From Entrophospora sp. SA101 (taxonomy: Eukaryota; Glomeromycota; Glomeromycetes; Entrophosporales; Entrophosporaceae): 25,163 bases of DNA. This document shows, in pieces, positions 1-10,376 of this stretch; position 1 is the stretch's first letter; each line of letters opens with the position of its first letter. The stretch lies in contig CAUDNR010002024.1 in NCBI GenBank assembly GCA_958430865.1, positions 29,529 to 54,691 on the forward strand, given 5' to 3'. The notes under the pieces are model-generated. The model did no database searches. It worked only from the letters and a program-made list of their open reading frames with translations, and was not told the DNA's origin. A program made the translations under genes and the position numbers.

Positions 1-110
1 ATATAAGAAAATGAATAATATGGAATAACAAAAAAAATTAAAAAATTTTATTTTAACTAGAGTAATGATGAGTGGCAGGCAATAACCACCACCACCCTTA
101 AAACACTTAC

Positions 111-175
111 CCTCTTTCAACTAATTCTTTTTCTGCCCTTCTTTTATTGGTATTTTTGAATCTGTTTGATGACAT
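111..175 (-). CDS. First exon of a gene running off the left edge (partial)
   Basis: On the minus strand an ATG at 175-173 opens a 65-nt coding stretch that begins MSSNRFKNTNKRRAEK and ends LVERG at a textbook donor (G|GTAAGT, GT at 110-109). The peptide is short, basic and polar, with no signal peptide or membrane segment. I see no acceptor in the remaining 108 bases that keeps the frame open: the one at about 60 (CTCTAG) gives an immediate stop. The next exon therefore probably lies outside the window. The product is not recognisable from 21 residues. The call rests on the ATG, the open frame and the strong donor, so it could be a chance ORF. Confidence 0.45.
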
Positions 176-580
176 TTTTAATAAAATAAAATAAAAGAAG
201 TTTGTGATTTGATCAATGTGTACACATTAATCATTTATCCTATTGGTTTTTTTTTTAGGAGGATAGATGCAAATTGATTTTTTTTTGGAAAAACAAAAAA
301 TAATACATTTTTTGACAGAGTCCAAGGTGACAAACATGATTGTTGTTGTCTGATTTGGTTTGGGTCTCCTAAAGAAACGTGTTAATAACTAACCAGTGAT
401 ACTTTTTTTATTTGTATGATGTGTCTTTTATTTTAGCTTATAAATATTTTAATTGGAATCAAAACACGGAGCAAATCTTGCTGTGTAATTACAAGATTTC
501 ATTGATAATATTTTGCTTTGCATAATCGTAATAATAATACTAATATTATATTATTATAATTACAAGATGTCAAGGCAGCA
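176..580. other. Intergenic stretch left of the duplicated block
   Basis: AT-rich sequence with no ORF that I can support. It would be the upstream region of the partial minus-strand gene at 111-175. It holds several T- and A-runs and an AT-rich trinucleotide patch (about 525-560). No tRNA or clear inverted-repeat element was seen. Confidence 0.5.
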
Positions 581-1088
581 TTATCCCTTAAACGGTCAAA
601 GTATTCTTTAGTAGTAGTAACACAAAATAATTTTTTGATCACGATCTTTAGGGATGTGACGGTTTATGTCTCGTCCGGCGACGAATAATATTTTTATAAT
701 TGATACGTGACGATTAATATACTAAATTACAGGTGACATTTATATTGCCAAAACAAGACAAATTAATTGTCACTTATAATTTAGTAATTAATCGTCATGT
801 ATCAATTATAAAATATTATTCGTCGCCGGACGTGACATAAACCGTCCCCATCCCTAACGATCTTGCATTCTTATTGGCCAATTTAACGATCTGCAAAGTA
901 AAAATAGTCAATCGACCAACTTTTAAGGAAGATTTTACGAAAACCACAAGGACAACAACCGAATTTTTATTCACAGATCAATCAACTGAATCTCAAAGAT
1001 CATTTTCGTATTAGAAAATAATACCTTCAAAAAAAGTTTTTTATAACAGAAAAAAAATTTCGGCTATCAACAGCTGTTTAAGGGATAA
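581..1088. mobile_element. MITE family A, copy 1 (interrupted by a hAT-like MITE)
   Basis: The termini are TTATCCCTTAAAC at 581-593 and GTTTAAGGGATAA at 1076-1088, a perfect 13-bp inverted pair. Removing the nested 208-bp element and its duplicated target leaves about 290 bp. The same termini and internal blocks (for example the region around TCAATCGACCAACTTTTAA) recur at 17248-17532 and, more diverged, at 22682-22897. There is no coding capacity. I could not define a convincing target-site duplication. A non-autonomous DNA transposon is the likely identity. Confidence 0.7.
649..856. mobile_element. hAT-like MITE, 208 bp, with 8-bp TSD
   Basis: The element begins TAGGGATGTGACGG and ends CCGTCCCCATCCCTA, and its two arms stay complementary far inward (for example CGTCCGGCGACGAATAATA-type sequence on both sides), so it is almost one long palindrome. 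It is flanked by the perfect direct repeat ACGATCTT (641-648 and 857-864). The paralogous copy at about 17300 has a single ACGATCTT and no insert. An 8-bp duplication together with TAGGG-type ends is the signature of the hAT superfamily. There is no ORF, so it needs a transposase in trans. Confidence 0.88.
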
Positions 1089-1243
1089 TAATAATTATTA
1101 GCGCTCTTAAATTCTTAAATCTCATTCAAAATAATATTAATATTTTATTAAAACGATCTTTTAAAAACAAATGACTTCAAATATATTTGAGTAATTTTTA
1201 GCATTTTTTTTCTCTGCATCATTACAAAATTTCATCATATGGT

Positions 1244-2056
1244 TTAACATATTGGCTTCTCTACATCATTTAATTGAGATTCCATATGATCTATATATTT
1301 GGAGAGACTCCAATCCTTATTTTCTTTGAAAAATTTTAAGGATTTGTCATGATTAAACTTGGTCCCGGTTTCTTCAGTTGATGTAGATGCAGCTGCAACT
1401 ACATTATCATCAGGTCTAAAAGGCAAATAAAAAAAAGATTGAGGTTTCAATTGAACAGACCAATAATCCCCACTGCTATTTTTTTTTAATAACGACTAAA
1501 ATAATCACCTTTTTAAAATGATAAATAATAACAATATTTACCTTTTAATTGCTTCTGAAGCATGTATATAAATATGAAAATAGGGATTCGATTTTTAAAA
1601 TAAAATGTTTGTTCTATATGGACCAATTATAAATGGACTTTTAGTGCCATGTGGCAAGCTAGTCGGTCTTATGGCTCTACACCTTTTTTGTCTTTGTCTT
1701 TTGTGGTATATGCAGTTTGAATGGTATTAAATCTGTCAGATCCTTAGATGATGGATTGAACTTATTGTAACTATGGTCTAACCGAAGTTGCTCGATTTTT
1801 CCAGCAGTTTCTTGTGGTTTAATCTGAGATAAAGAATTGATACATACTAATTTGTATTATGCAATGCATCAGTATAATATTTTATTTCAATCATCACAAG
1901 CATTTGTGAAATAATTTATAGACTTACTTTGAATGTCCACAACAAACCTAAATTTATCACGATCATTAAATAATACTGGAACGGTGACTTTCGTTATACG
2001 TTCAAATAAGAAATTCCAACTGAAACCATCATCATTGACCATAGCTCCATACGATC
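1244..2056 (-). pseudogene. Unknown spliced gene, copy 1, lacking exon 1
   Basis: Three exons can be followed on the minus strand: 1928-2056, 1683-1846 and 1244-1495, with phases that join without a stop. The protein reads from a G-S-Y-G-A-M-V-N-D-D segment, through a Lys-rich middle (PQKTKTKK), to a C-terminus with an acidic Ser/Thr stretch and the final residues DVEKPIC. The copy at 17689 has the same exons plus an upstream first exon, which here lies beyond the duplication boundary. This copy therefore has no proper 5' end and is probably non-functional. I do not recognise the family: there are no clear membrane segments and no known motif. The join between the second and third exon is the least certain. 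Confidence 0.55.
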
Positions 2057-2114
2057 CTTTATAGATAAATATATTATGTTAATTAATGTAAGAAGTCAGA
2101 ATAATAATAATAAC

Positions 2115-2331
2115 TTTTGATGAAATTAAAAATTATTCAATTGAAAAATTTATTTAACCGAGATCTATCGGTCTTATGATTCAACTGCTAAAATTTCATA
2201 CATGTTTAACGACAATCATAAACACTTCGAATTCAAACTTATTATTAATAATTAATATTAATATTAATAATAAATAAAAATTTTCTCTGATGAATTGCAG
2301 ATCATGTGTAAAAAGATCCGTCTAAAATTTA
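2115..2331 (+). promoter_or_regulatory. Upstream region of TRM1
   Basis: This is the 217 bp between the duplicated block and the TRM1 start codon. It is AT-rich, with an ATTAATATT-type alternating tract at about 2244-2270. An in-frame TAA at 2323-2325 shows that translation cannot begin upstream of 2332 in this exon. No specific factor site can be named. Confidence 0.4.
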
Positions 2332-3959
2332 ATGAACATTGAATTGTTGAAGCTTTTTAATTATTCTGCTATTCGACGCTCTAGTCAAGCAATTATTACA
2401 AATCGAATCTTTCCCTTGTTTTCCCAAGTAATAAACACTAATAATTATACCACCACCACTATCACTGAGGTTGAAATGGAGATAGCTGCAAACATGAATG
2501 TAGAAGACTACAATGTTATCACCGAGGGAAAGGCTAGCATACTTTTCCCAAAAAACAATGAAGTTTTTTATAACAATGTGCAACAATTTAATCGAGATAT
2601 GTCAATCGCGGCAATTAGAACATGGAATGAAATAATTTCCGAAGAAAAAGAAACCAAGCTACGAAAAAAAGAAAAAAAGGGAAATAACTCAAGTGTAGAA
2701 AGTCAATGTATTTAATGTATTTGAGTCTTTAAAATTCCCCTTTCTTTTTTGTTTTTTTTCCTTTTGCAATTCATTTATTATTTGGTTGATGCATTTGATT
2801 TATTTATCAATTCATCTTAATTTATCATTTACTAATATTAAATGCTTACCAATAAATTTATATTTGTAGCTGATTCAAAGGTATTAAAAAAAACAAATGA
2901 TAGATCGTGATTTTTATTGCCATTTTTTTTATTTGCTGATTATCAATTTTATTTATGTTTTTTTCTCTCTGGTATATAAAGAACTTTTATAAATTTACAA
3001 TTCTAGAAGCATTGTCAGCAAGTGGATTAAGATCTATACGTTACGCAAAAGAAATACCAAATATTCAATATATTATTGCTAATGATTTAGAATTAGATGC
3101 TGTGAATTCCATCATTAGGAATGTAGAATATAATAATGTAGATAAAGATTTGGTGAGAGCTAATCAGGATGATGCATGGTAAATATCAAAGATACCTACC
3201 TGATTAATCAATTATAAAGTGTTATTTTTTTAAAAAATAATGGTAATGATAACACCAGCTCTATGTAAATACATATATTTAATTACTGTAATTTGTAATA
3301 GCGCAGTTTTGTATCAACATAGAAGTCATTCAAATCGATTTGACGTTATTGATATTGATCCGTATGGAACAGCCGCTCCTTTTTTAGATGGTGCGGTTCA
3401 GGCTGTTCAAAACGGAGGTATTTATCGTTTTCTTCTCATTGTTGTTGCTGGATAGTTGAATAATTACCTTTTTCTTTATAGGTTTACTCTGTATTACTTG
3501 TACTGATTTGGCAATTCTTACTGGTTCTAATTATCCTGAAAAATGGTGAATATTTTATTGTATTCTAAAAATTTTTTTTTTTGATCGATTGATTTTTTAT
3601 TAATTTTTAATTTTTTCTAGTTATGCTAATTATGGATCAATTCCTATCAGGGGAGAGCATTGTCATGAAATGGTTTGTTTGTAACCGATTATTTATTTTA
3701 TTTTGATTTCTAAATATCTTTACATTTTTATATTAATGCAATTTTAATCATTGTCCTGAAAAGGCACTTCGTATTTTGATTAATACAATTGCAACATCTG
3801 CTGCAAGATATCATCGTCAAATAGTTCCTGTGTTATCATGTAGTATTGATTTTTATATTAGAGTTTTTATTAGAGTTTTTAGTTCACCTCTTGAAGTTAA
3901 AAAAAATTGTTGGCAAGTTTTTTTCATCTCTTGCTTTTTTTTATTCTCACCATCTTGTG

Positions 3960-4004
<45 letters not shown>

Positions 4005-5251
4005 TTATTTATTAATTTTAACATTTATTTTTTTTTTTTAGTAAATCATCTCATCTTTATGTTTGTTCTGGGTGCAAATCTTTTTACTTGCAACCTCTTG
4101 CTAAAATGTTTGAGAAAGGTTCATTTGGACCAATGACTGGTCCAGTTGTAGATAGTATTTGTGAAAATTGTGGAAATAAATTTCATGTAATTAAATTAAA
4201 TTTATACCAAATATATATATTTTTTTTTAATTTTGTTTGTATATTTTAGGTAGGAGGTCCTATATGGAATCATTCCATTCATGATAAAGATTTCGTTCTT
4301 AAAATGTTGGATCATGTAAAATCATCCAACGAAGAGACTTACAAAACACATGCAAGAATGTTGGGAATGTTGACAGTTATTTCAGAGGTAAAAACACTAA
4401 TAATAAATATATATATATATATATATTTGTCATTATCATGATTAATTTATATTTTATAATTTATCATTTAGGAATTGGATAGTCCGCTTTATCATAGCAT
4501 ACCGGTGCTTTCTGGAGTAATTCATTGCATTAGTCCACCTTTGAAAACTGTTTGGTAAAAATTAATAAATAATTTAAATATTATATTTTTTAAAATTTAT
4601 ATTTTATATCATCCATCCATCCATCCATTCATTCATTATTTATTTTTTTTCATAGTTCTGGAATTTTGAATAAAGGATACAAAGTTTCTGCATCACATGC
4701 AGCTGCAAACGCAATAAAAACCGACGCACCAATGAGTCTGATTTGGGATGTCATGAAATCATGGGTAAAATTAAATCCTGTCACGGCAAAAAATATTGCA
4801 GAAAATTCACCATCTAAAAAGATTTTATCTGTTGAACCAAGGTTTATTTTATACTGTTAAATTTATGTGTGTGTATATATATATATATATTAATATTTAA
4901 AAAATTTTATTTTTAAAAAGTTTTATTGCAGATTTTAATACTCATAAAGATGTAGAACCTCCCTCAAGAAAAATCAAATTAGTTAGATATCAACAAAACC
5001 CAGAAAAAAATTGGGGACCAAAACCAAGAGCTTTGGGAAAAAGAAAAATGTTTGTAGTAAATTTTTTGATTGATTTGTTGATTTGGTTGATTAATCACGC
5101 AATGAAAATAAAAATAATCCTTATTCTTATTATTCCTATCATATTATGTAGTAATGATGTAACCAAAAATGACAATGAAAATAATTCAACAAAAAAACTT
5201 AATCTTGAAGTTGAAACATCATCATCAACCATAAAAGATGAAAATGTTTGA
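2332..5251 (+). CDS. TRM1: tRNA (guanine26-N2)-dimethyltransferase, 13 exons
   Basis: Trm1 transfers two methyl groups from S-adenosylmethionine to G26 of nuclear- and mitochondrial-encoded tRNAs. Exons: 2332-2707, 2870-2880, 2982-3178, 3302-3417, 3482-3545, 3621-3672, 3764-3912, 4042-4186, 4250-4387, 4472-4554, 4656-4841, 4921-5049, 5152-5251. All phases join, giving 581 aa (yeast Trm1 is about 570). Visible motifs are the SAM-binding [18 protein letters not shown] (from residue 136), catalytic [10 protein letters not shown] (208-217), [23 protein letters not shown], paired cysteines 330/333 and 362/365, and a C-terminal [16 protein letters not shown] block. Residues 1-48 are basic and hydroxylated like a mitochondrial presequence; Met49 is a plausible second start for the nuclear form, as known for yeast TRM1. 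Intron 7 has a GC donor. Identity is certain; exon 2 and the last intron are the least certain parts. Confidence 0.95.
3970..4002 (+). repeat. (GT)n microsatellite in TRM1 intron 7
   Basis: A run of about 16 GT dinucleotides preceded by a short AT run. It lies inside the intron that uses the GC donor and just upstream of the polypyrimidine tract. Confidence 0.95.
4611..4640 (+). repeat. Tetranucleotide (CATC/CATT)n repeat in TRM1 intron 10
   Basis: Successive CATC units grade into CATT units just before the acceptor at 4655. A simple length-variable tract. Confidence 0.85.
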
Positions 5252-5393
5252 TTATAATTAATTGCTCAAATATAATTATTTTTTCTAAAAGTAATATTTA
5301 TGTGTAAAAGTAATATTTATGTATAAAATTTAGCAAATAGATTTTCCAATTTACATAACAAATAAAAATACTATATAACTTGTTTAACTTCTA

Positions 5394-5433
<40 letters not shown>

Positions 5434-5713
5434 TATATATCTTATATTATAAAATATAATAAATTAATTAATTAATTAATAAATAATATATTTAAAAAAA
5501 TGTGTATGTATGTGTGTGTGTGTTAATGTGTGAATTATGTGAAGTTCTATGGATAGATAATTAAAATAATATTTTGAAATGCGTGAAATGAAAAAAAAGA
5601 ATGAAATAAAATTACATTTTTTTTTTATAAAATAAAAATCAATTGTCCCAAATGTTTTTTTTTTAAATCAAAAATAAAAATAAAATTGATTTATTGATCG
5701 ATTGATTGATTCA
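5252..5713. other. Convergent 3' intergenic region between TRM1 and the coiled-coil gene
   Basis: TRM1 ends at 5251 (plus) and the coiled-coil gene ends at 5714 (minus), so this interval holds both terminators or poly(A) regions. It contains an (AT)n block at about 5397-5442, an AATT/TTAA run at about 5460-5480 and a short GT run at about 5512-5522. AATAAA-type motifs occur on both strands, but no single site can be assigned. Confidence 0.6.
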
Positions 5714-8700
5714 TTATAATTCAATTGTACTTAATTTAATTGTTAATTCCATGTTTTTATCCATTAGCTATTAATATTATTTTTATTTTTATTAGTATTA
5801 AAATAAGTAAATATTAACGATGTTATTGATAATTATAAAGAATGATAAGGAACAAACCTCTTGATATTTCATTTCTAATTCCCTTGTATCTAAACTTGAC
5901 TCATCTTTAATCTACAATAAATAACAATAATATATATATCATCATTAATAATAAATAATAATTTTAAATAATAATAGAGTTTTTTTGTAATATCTATTTA
6001 CATTTTCAAGTTTCATTTCCAGAGATTTTATTTTTCTTTCGGCATTACGTTTATCCTCTACCAATTGACCTTTTTCATGAACCGATTCTAAATATTTCAT
6101 TTCAACCTGTGTTAATTTTTCATCCAATCTATTATACTCACTTTTTGTTGATTCTAAAGAATTTTCTAATTCGAAAACTCTCTTTTCTAATTGTTTTTTA
6201 ATATCTACTAGATTACCATTACCATTTTCATTATGATATTTGCTGCTACTGCGACTATTATTACTATTTAATGACTGGTTTTTTTGTTTTTTCTCCAGTG
6301 ATTCTAATTTTGCCTGCATATCGGTCGTAAGACTTTTCAATTCTTCTTCATGTTGTTTTTGTAATGCACTTATTTTGCTTTTATAAGTTGCAGCAGTTTG
6401 TTCTGTTCGTAAAGTAAGTTGTTCAACTGTTTGAATGAGATCATGTTGTTCGTCATCTTTTATGGAAAGCTGTTTGTTTAAAGATACAAGTTGCTGTTGA
6501 AGCACATCTAATTCTTGTTTTTGTTTAGATAATAATTCATTATTACTATTATTATTATCTCTTTCTATATTTTTCTCCATTATTTTAATCGATTTTAATT
6601 GTTCTTTAAATCTATCCAATTGTCTCCTTGCATCTATTAATTGACTTGAAAGGTTTCTTTTTTCTTCCAATGTTTTCGCTAATTCATTTTCGATTCGCTT
6701 CTTATCAGAATCAGCAACAACCTTTTCTCTACCAACATTGATCAACTTTTCTTTCATAACCTTTTTGTCTTTAATTGCATTCTCCAACTCATCTCGTATA
6801 ATATTTAGCTCTGATTCCTTTTGATTCATTTGTAGTTCGATTGACTCATAGCTTTGTATAAAATCTTGTTCTTTTTGTCTCCACTGCTCCCTTTCTGATG
6901 CCGTATCTTTCATAAGAGTTTGCATTCCTTTTTGATGCTCGTCCAATATTATATCTTGTGCTTTTTTCTGCCTCTGTAGGTCTTGTATTATTTCTTCTAA
7001 TCTATTGGTTTCATTTGATTTGGCATTATTCGACTCTGCTAATTCCTGAAGTTCCTTTATTCGTTCTTGTGATTCGTTACATTCTGCCTTAAGGGTTTGA
7101 TATTGAGTTTCCCATTCAACTTTCATAAATTTAAGAACATCAGCTACTGTCTTATGAGCTCCTTGGACTTCTACAAGATCACTTTTTAATGCAAGTTTTT
7201 CTTCTTCTGAATTTTGTATTTCTTCTTTTAACCTTTCTATTTCTTTTATTAGTTCTTGCTTTTCATCAATTAATTGTGATTTCTCCTCATTCAAATCCTG
7301 ATTATCTTTTTCCAATAATTCTCTTTCATTTTCAACATCTCCCAATTTCCTTGAAATTTTTGAACTATTAGCTTGGGATTCTTGATGTTTAACTTTTAGT
7401 TCATTATAAGATGACTCGAGTTCTTTTAAAGCTTCTTGTTTCTTGTTTAATTCACTGACTTTTTTATTATAATTGTCTTTCAAAGTTTTGATTTCTTCGC
7501 GAAGTTCTTGATTAAGCTTTTCAGAATTATTTTTAAACGTTTCTTTTAAGGTCTTGATTTCCTTTTTTTTGAGATCAAATTCAAGGTTTAATTCATTTAT
7601 CATTTCATCTTTAGCCATTAATTGATTTTTAAGGTTGTTATTGATATTTTTAATCTCTTCAAATTTATCACTTAGACCTTCTAATCTGGTTTCTAATTTA
7701 TCTTTGCCAGATTTCATTTCGTCAAATTCTAATTGAAGTTGACCATATTCAATTTCAAGTTTTTCTTTATCTTTCAGTTGACTTTTAAGATCATTAAATT
7801 TTTTTTCAGAATTTTGATTTTTTATATTTAATAAATTTATTTCTTTTAATGTTTTTGAATGTTCTGCCTTTAAATTATCGTATTCCTTTTCAATTTTTTC
7901 TTTCTTTTCACGTAATTCATTTAATAAAGTCAATGAGGAAGAAAATGATTCCGACTTGAGATTTGTTTCTTTTAATTTCGATATTTCAACTTCGTATTCT
8001 TGTTTTAATGAATTCATTTCATCTTCGTATTCTTGCCTTAGCGCATTTTTTTCATCTTTGAAATTATTTTCAATGGATCTTAATTCTTTTTCTAATAGAT
8101 TTTTTGATTTTATTAATTTTCCAATTTCAGTTTCTATTAATTCCTTTTCGTTGTAATGGCTTCTTATCAATTCATCTTTTTCAGCTACAAATCTTTCGTT
8201 TAATTCTGATTTTATACGTTCTTCATTCTCGGCTAATTCTTTTTTCATTTTTTCCAATTCATCAAAATGCTTGTCCATCAATTCTTGTTTTATTAATTCT
8301 ATATCACCACTGTTATTGTCATTGTTGTTATTATTACTGTTATAGTCTTCTAGTGGCTTATCGTAAGACATAAATGAAGTATGAGTTGTATTAGTACTTG
8401 TGGCACTATTTGTTGGAGTATTAAGGTCAGAAAAAAAATCTCTTGAAGATCTTGAACTCGTAGAAGTAGAATTTGTTTTGGTATATTGTAATAAATCAGC
8501 TTCCAATTGACTTATCCTAGTAACTAATGGCTTAGTAGCAGCTTCTAATTGTTCGTCTTTTTGCGTGATCATATTATCCAATTCCAATTCTAAATCTACT
8601 TCACGCTTAATATTTTCAACCATTTCTTTGCCGACAGTTTCTAATTCATCCTCTAGAGCAGAAATTCTTGATGCTAATAAAGCTATGGCAGCAGCAGCAG

Positions 8701-9373
8701 TATTAGGCGGATCTTTTTCAGCTACAGTAGATGCTTTCGCCACCAAATCTCTCGAGTCTATGCTATTAATGTCAACATTTGATGATAATAATTCTTTTAA
8801 ATCATCCTCTAATAAACCCAAAGAAACCTTTTTCCTACTATGATCTATTTCTACCGCATCTTTCTCCACCTCCACCACCACTTTCTCAGCCCCCTTTTTT
8901 ATTATACTAGTAGGTCTAGCTTTGGTAGTTTTGGTAGTAGTATCGGCGTTATTTGACTTTGTGGTAGTTTTTGGGGTTGGGTTTGAGAGTTTTCTAGGTG
9001 TGTGATTGGTGGCGGTGGTGGTGGTGATAGGGTTAGTTTTTGCATTAGATCCAAATTTTCTACCGACAGTATCATTTTTACTAGTATTGCTGTTATTACT
9101 ATTAAAACGACCAACGGTGGATTTATTATTATCTTTGTTTTCATTCTCTTTAATACTACTACTTTTACCAGAAGAATTAGCATTAAATTTATTATTAGTT
9201 GTTGTGGTGGTAGTGGTTGTAGTGGCAGTAGTGTTGTTAAGCTTAAATTTATTATTGGTAGTGTTGAATTTATTAGCAAGTACTTTATTAGGGGGGATGT
9301 TAGCAGTTTTATTAGTAGTGTTGGCTTCTTTTGATTGTTCAAATAGTTTTGCTCTATTTTTTACGCTGGACAT
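5714..9373 (-). CDS. Large coiled-coil protein, 3 exons, 1159 aa
   Basis: Exon 1 is 6002-9373 (1124 codons), followed by two exons of exactly 54 nt each, 5858-5911 and 5714-5767, all in phase 0. Donors are GTAAAT and GTTTGT, acceptors TTGTAG and TAATAG. Reading past the first donor would replace the last 35 residues by a short Tyr/Leu/Ile-rich tail. The first ~165 residues are Asn/Thr/Lys-rich and disordered-looking, starting MSSVKNRAKLFEQSK. After a less repetitive segment (around AAAAIALLASRISALEDEL), nearly everything from about residue 350 onward is Lys/Glu/Leu heptad coiled coil, interrupted by Ser/Asn linkers. No motor, CAP-Gly, kinase or membrane domain is visible. A structural or scaffold role (cytoskeleton, septum, Golgi or spindle pole) fits such proteins but cannot be chosen between. 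The gene is real; its function is unknown. Confidence 0.85.
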
Positions 9374-10030
9374 TTGTAAAATTTAAATTTTTCTATTTTA
9401 ATAATTTTCTATTATACCTATATGTCTATATATATATATATATTTGGTTTACAAGAATCCATATATACAAGGAGTGTGAGTGTGTAAAAAATGAGTATAA
9501 TAAAAAAAAGTTTCAAATTTTCAATTCTTTATATTGTTTAATTTTCCCAATGAACACAATTTAAAAAAAAAAAAAACAAAAAATAAAATCACAAATATAT
9601 TGTATGCTAATTTCTATTTGTTTTATTTGTTCAACAAAAAGTATGGTGGGTACATTTACTAATTAAGAAAATAATTGACTGTGTTGTAAAAATGGTTATA
9701 CAACGTATTTATTTATAGAGAAAATGTCAAAAACAATGAAAATAATATTAAAAACAATTATTATATACTCAATAAAAGAAAGCTATGTATGTGGTCATCA
9801 TTGAGAATGGTTTTTGTATATGGTGCGCGTCGTCTATAAAGTCAATAGTCCCGAAACTTAAAAATGTAGATCTTCCCGATACAAGTAATTTAATTTTTAT
9901 TTTGCACGATTTTTGTTTTGGAAAACAGATTCTAATAGTTTCATTTTTATAATAATTTAAAAATAGCAAAAAAAAATAATCAAAGAAAAAGAAATTAAAA
10001 CAAATAAACAAATTGAATAAAACATTAAAT
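9374..10030. other. Upstream region of the coiled-coil gene; no other gene seen
   Basis: This 657-bp AT-rich interval has an AT microsatellite (about 9424-9444), A- and T-runs, and no ORF with credible composition. The 80-codon minus-strand ORF at 9769-10011 is Phe/Tyr-rich low-complexity translation. The part next to 9373 should contain the promoter of the coiled-coil gene. Confidence 0.5.
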
Positions 10031-10264
10031 CTATTTTAATTCCTGAACGATATACTCGGGAATTCTTCTATGGAATCTACAGCATACTCTAATAATTCCA
10101 TTCCTATATAGATCAATGTATCTCCATGATTTTCTTGAAAATCTTCTGATTGTCATTACATCTAGGGCTTCTGGAACAATATTTAATAAGCCATCCGATA
10201 TATAATCACACTTCTTTCAAGCATATTTTTTTGCTTTACCCCAATATCTTTCAATAAACTTTAC

Positions 10265-10376
10265 AATAAAGTCTCGAAAGACAGCACCCACTTTTTACAA
10301 CTGTGTAACAAATGATTTCAATTGGTTTAAAGTGGGGACTCTATCTTTAGGGAGGTGTTATCTTTTGAGACTTTAC
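10265..10376. mobile_element. Short inverted-repeat element inside the DDE motif
   Basis: The ends are TAAAGTCTCGAAAGACAGCACC on the left and its imperfect complement GGTGTTATCTTTTGAGACTTTA on the right (about 19 of 22 positions match). The insert is about 110 bp and lies between the codons for YEL and FIE of the surrounding transposase relic. The flanks would fit a TA target, which is not conclusive. A shared GTGGGGAC...GAGACTTT block links it to sequence at 22921-22965. Confidence 0.6.

Larger units (their letters stand above)
581..2114 (-). repeat. Segmental duplication, copy 1 (5'-truncated unknown gene plus inverted-repeat element)
   Basis: This stretch reappears in the same orientation at 17248-18560. 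From 1244 to 2114 the two copies keep a constant offset of 16445 with no indel that I can find, and the encoded 68-residue ORF is identical. To the left the offset becomes 16665. The 220-bp difference is fully explained by a 208-bp MITE, its 8-bp target duplication and two tiny indels (3 bp and 1 bp). The left boundary coincides with the terminus of an inverted-repeat element (TTATCCCTTAAACGG). The right boundary falls in an AAT microsatellite inside an intron of the carried gene, so copy 1 lacks that gene's first exon. Confidence 0.9.

Noticed and set aside
1551..1575. 13-nt possible microexon (AAGCAATTAAAAG on the minus strand) in the unknown gene
   Set aside because: Although flanked by CAG and GTAAAT, including it breaks the frame into the last exon; the direct join is open.
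2329..2586. 85-codon minus-strand ORF
   Set aside because: Antisense shadow of TRM1 exon 1.
7956..8373. Plus-strand ORFs antisense to the coiled-coil exon
   Set aside because: They are mirror translations of Lys/Glu heptads, giving Phe/Ser/Leu-rich sequence with no family features.
9002..9386. Plus-strand ORFs of 110 and 126 codons and a 146-codon minus-strand ORF opposite or overlapping the coiled-coil N-terminus
   Set aside because: They are other-frame translations of the Asn/Thr repeat region, Val/Leu or Pro/Leu-rich without start or splice context; the 1124-codon frame explains the DNA.
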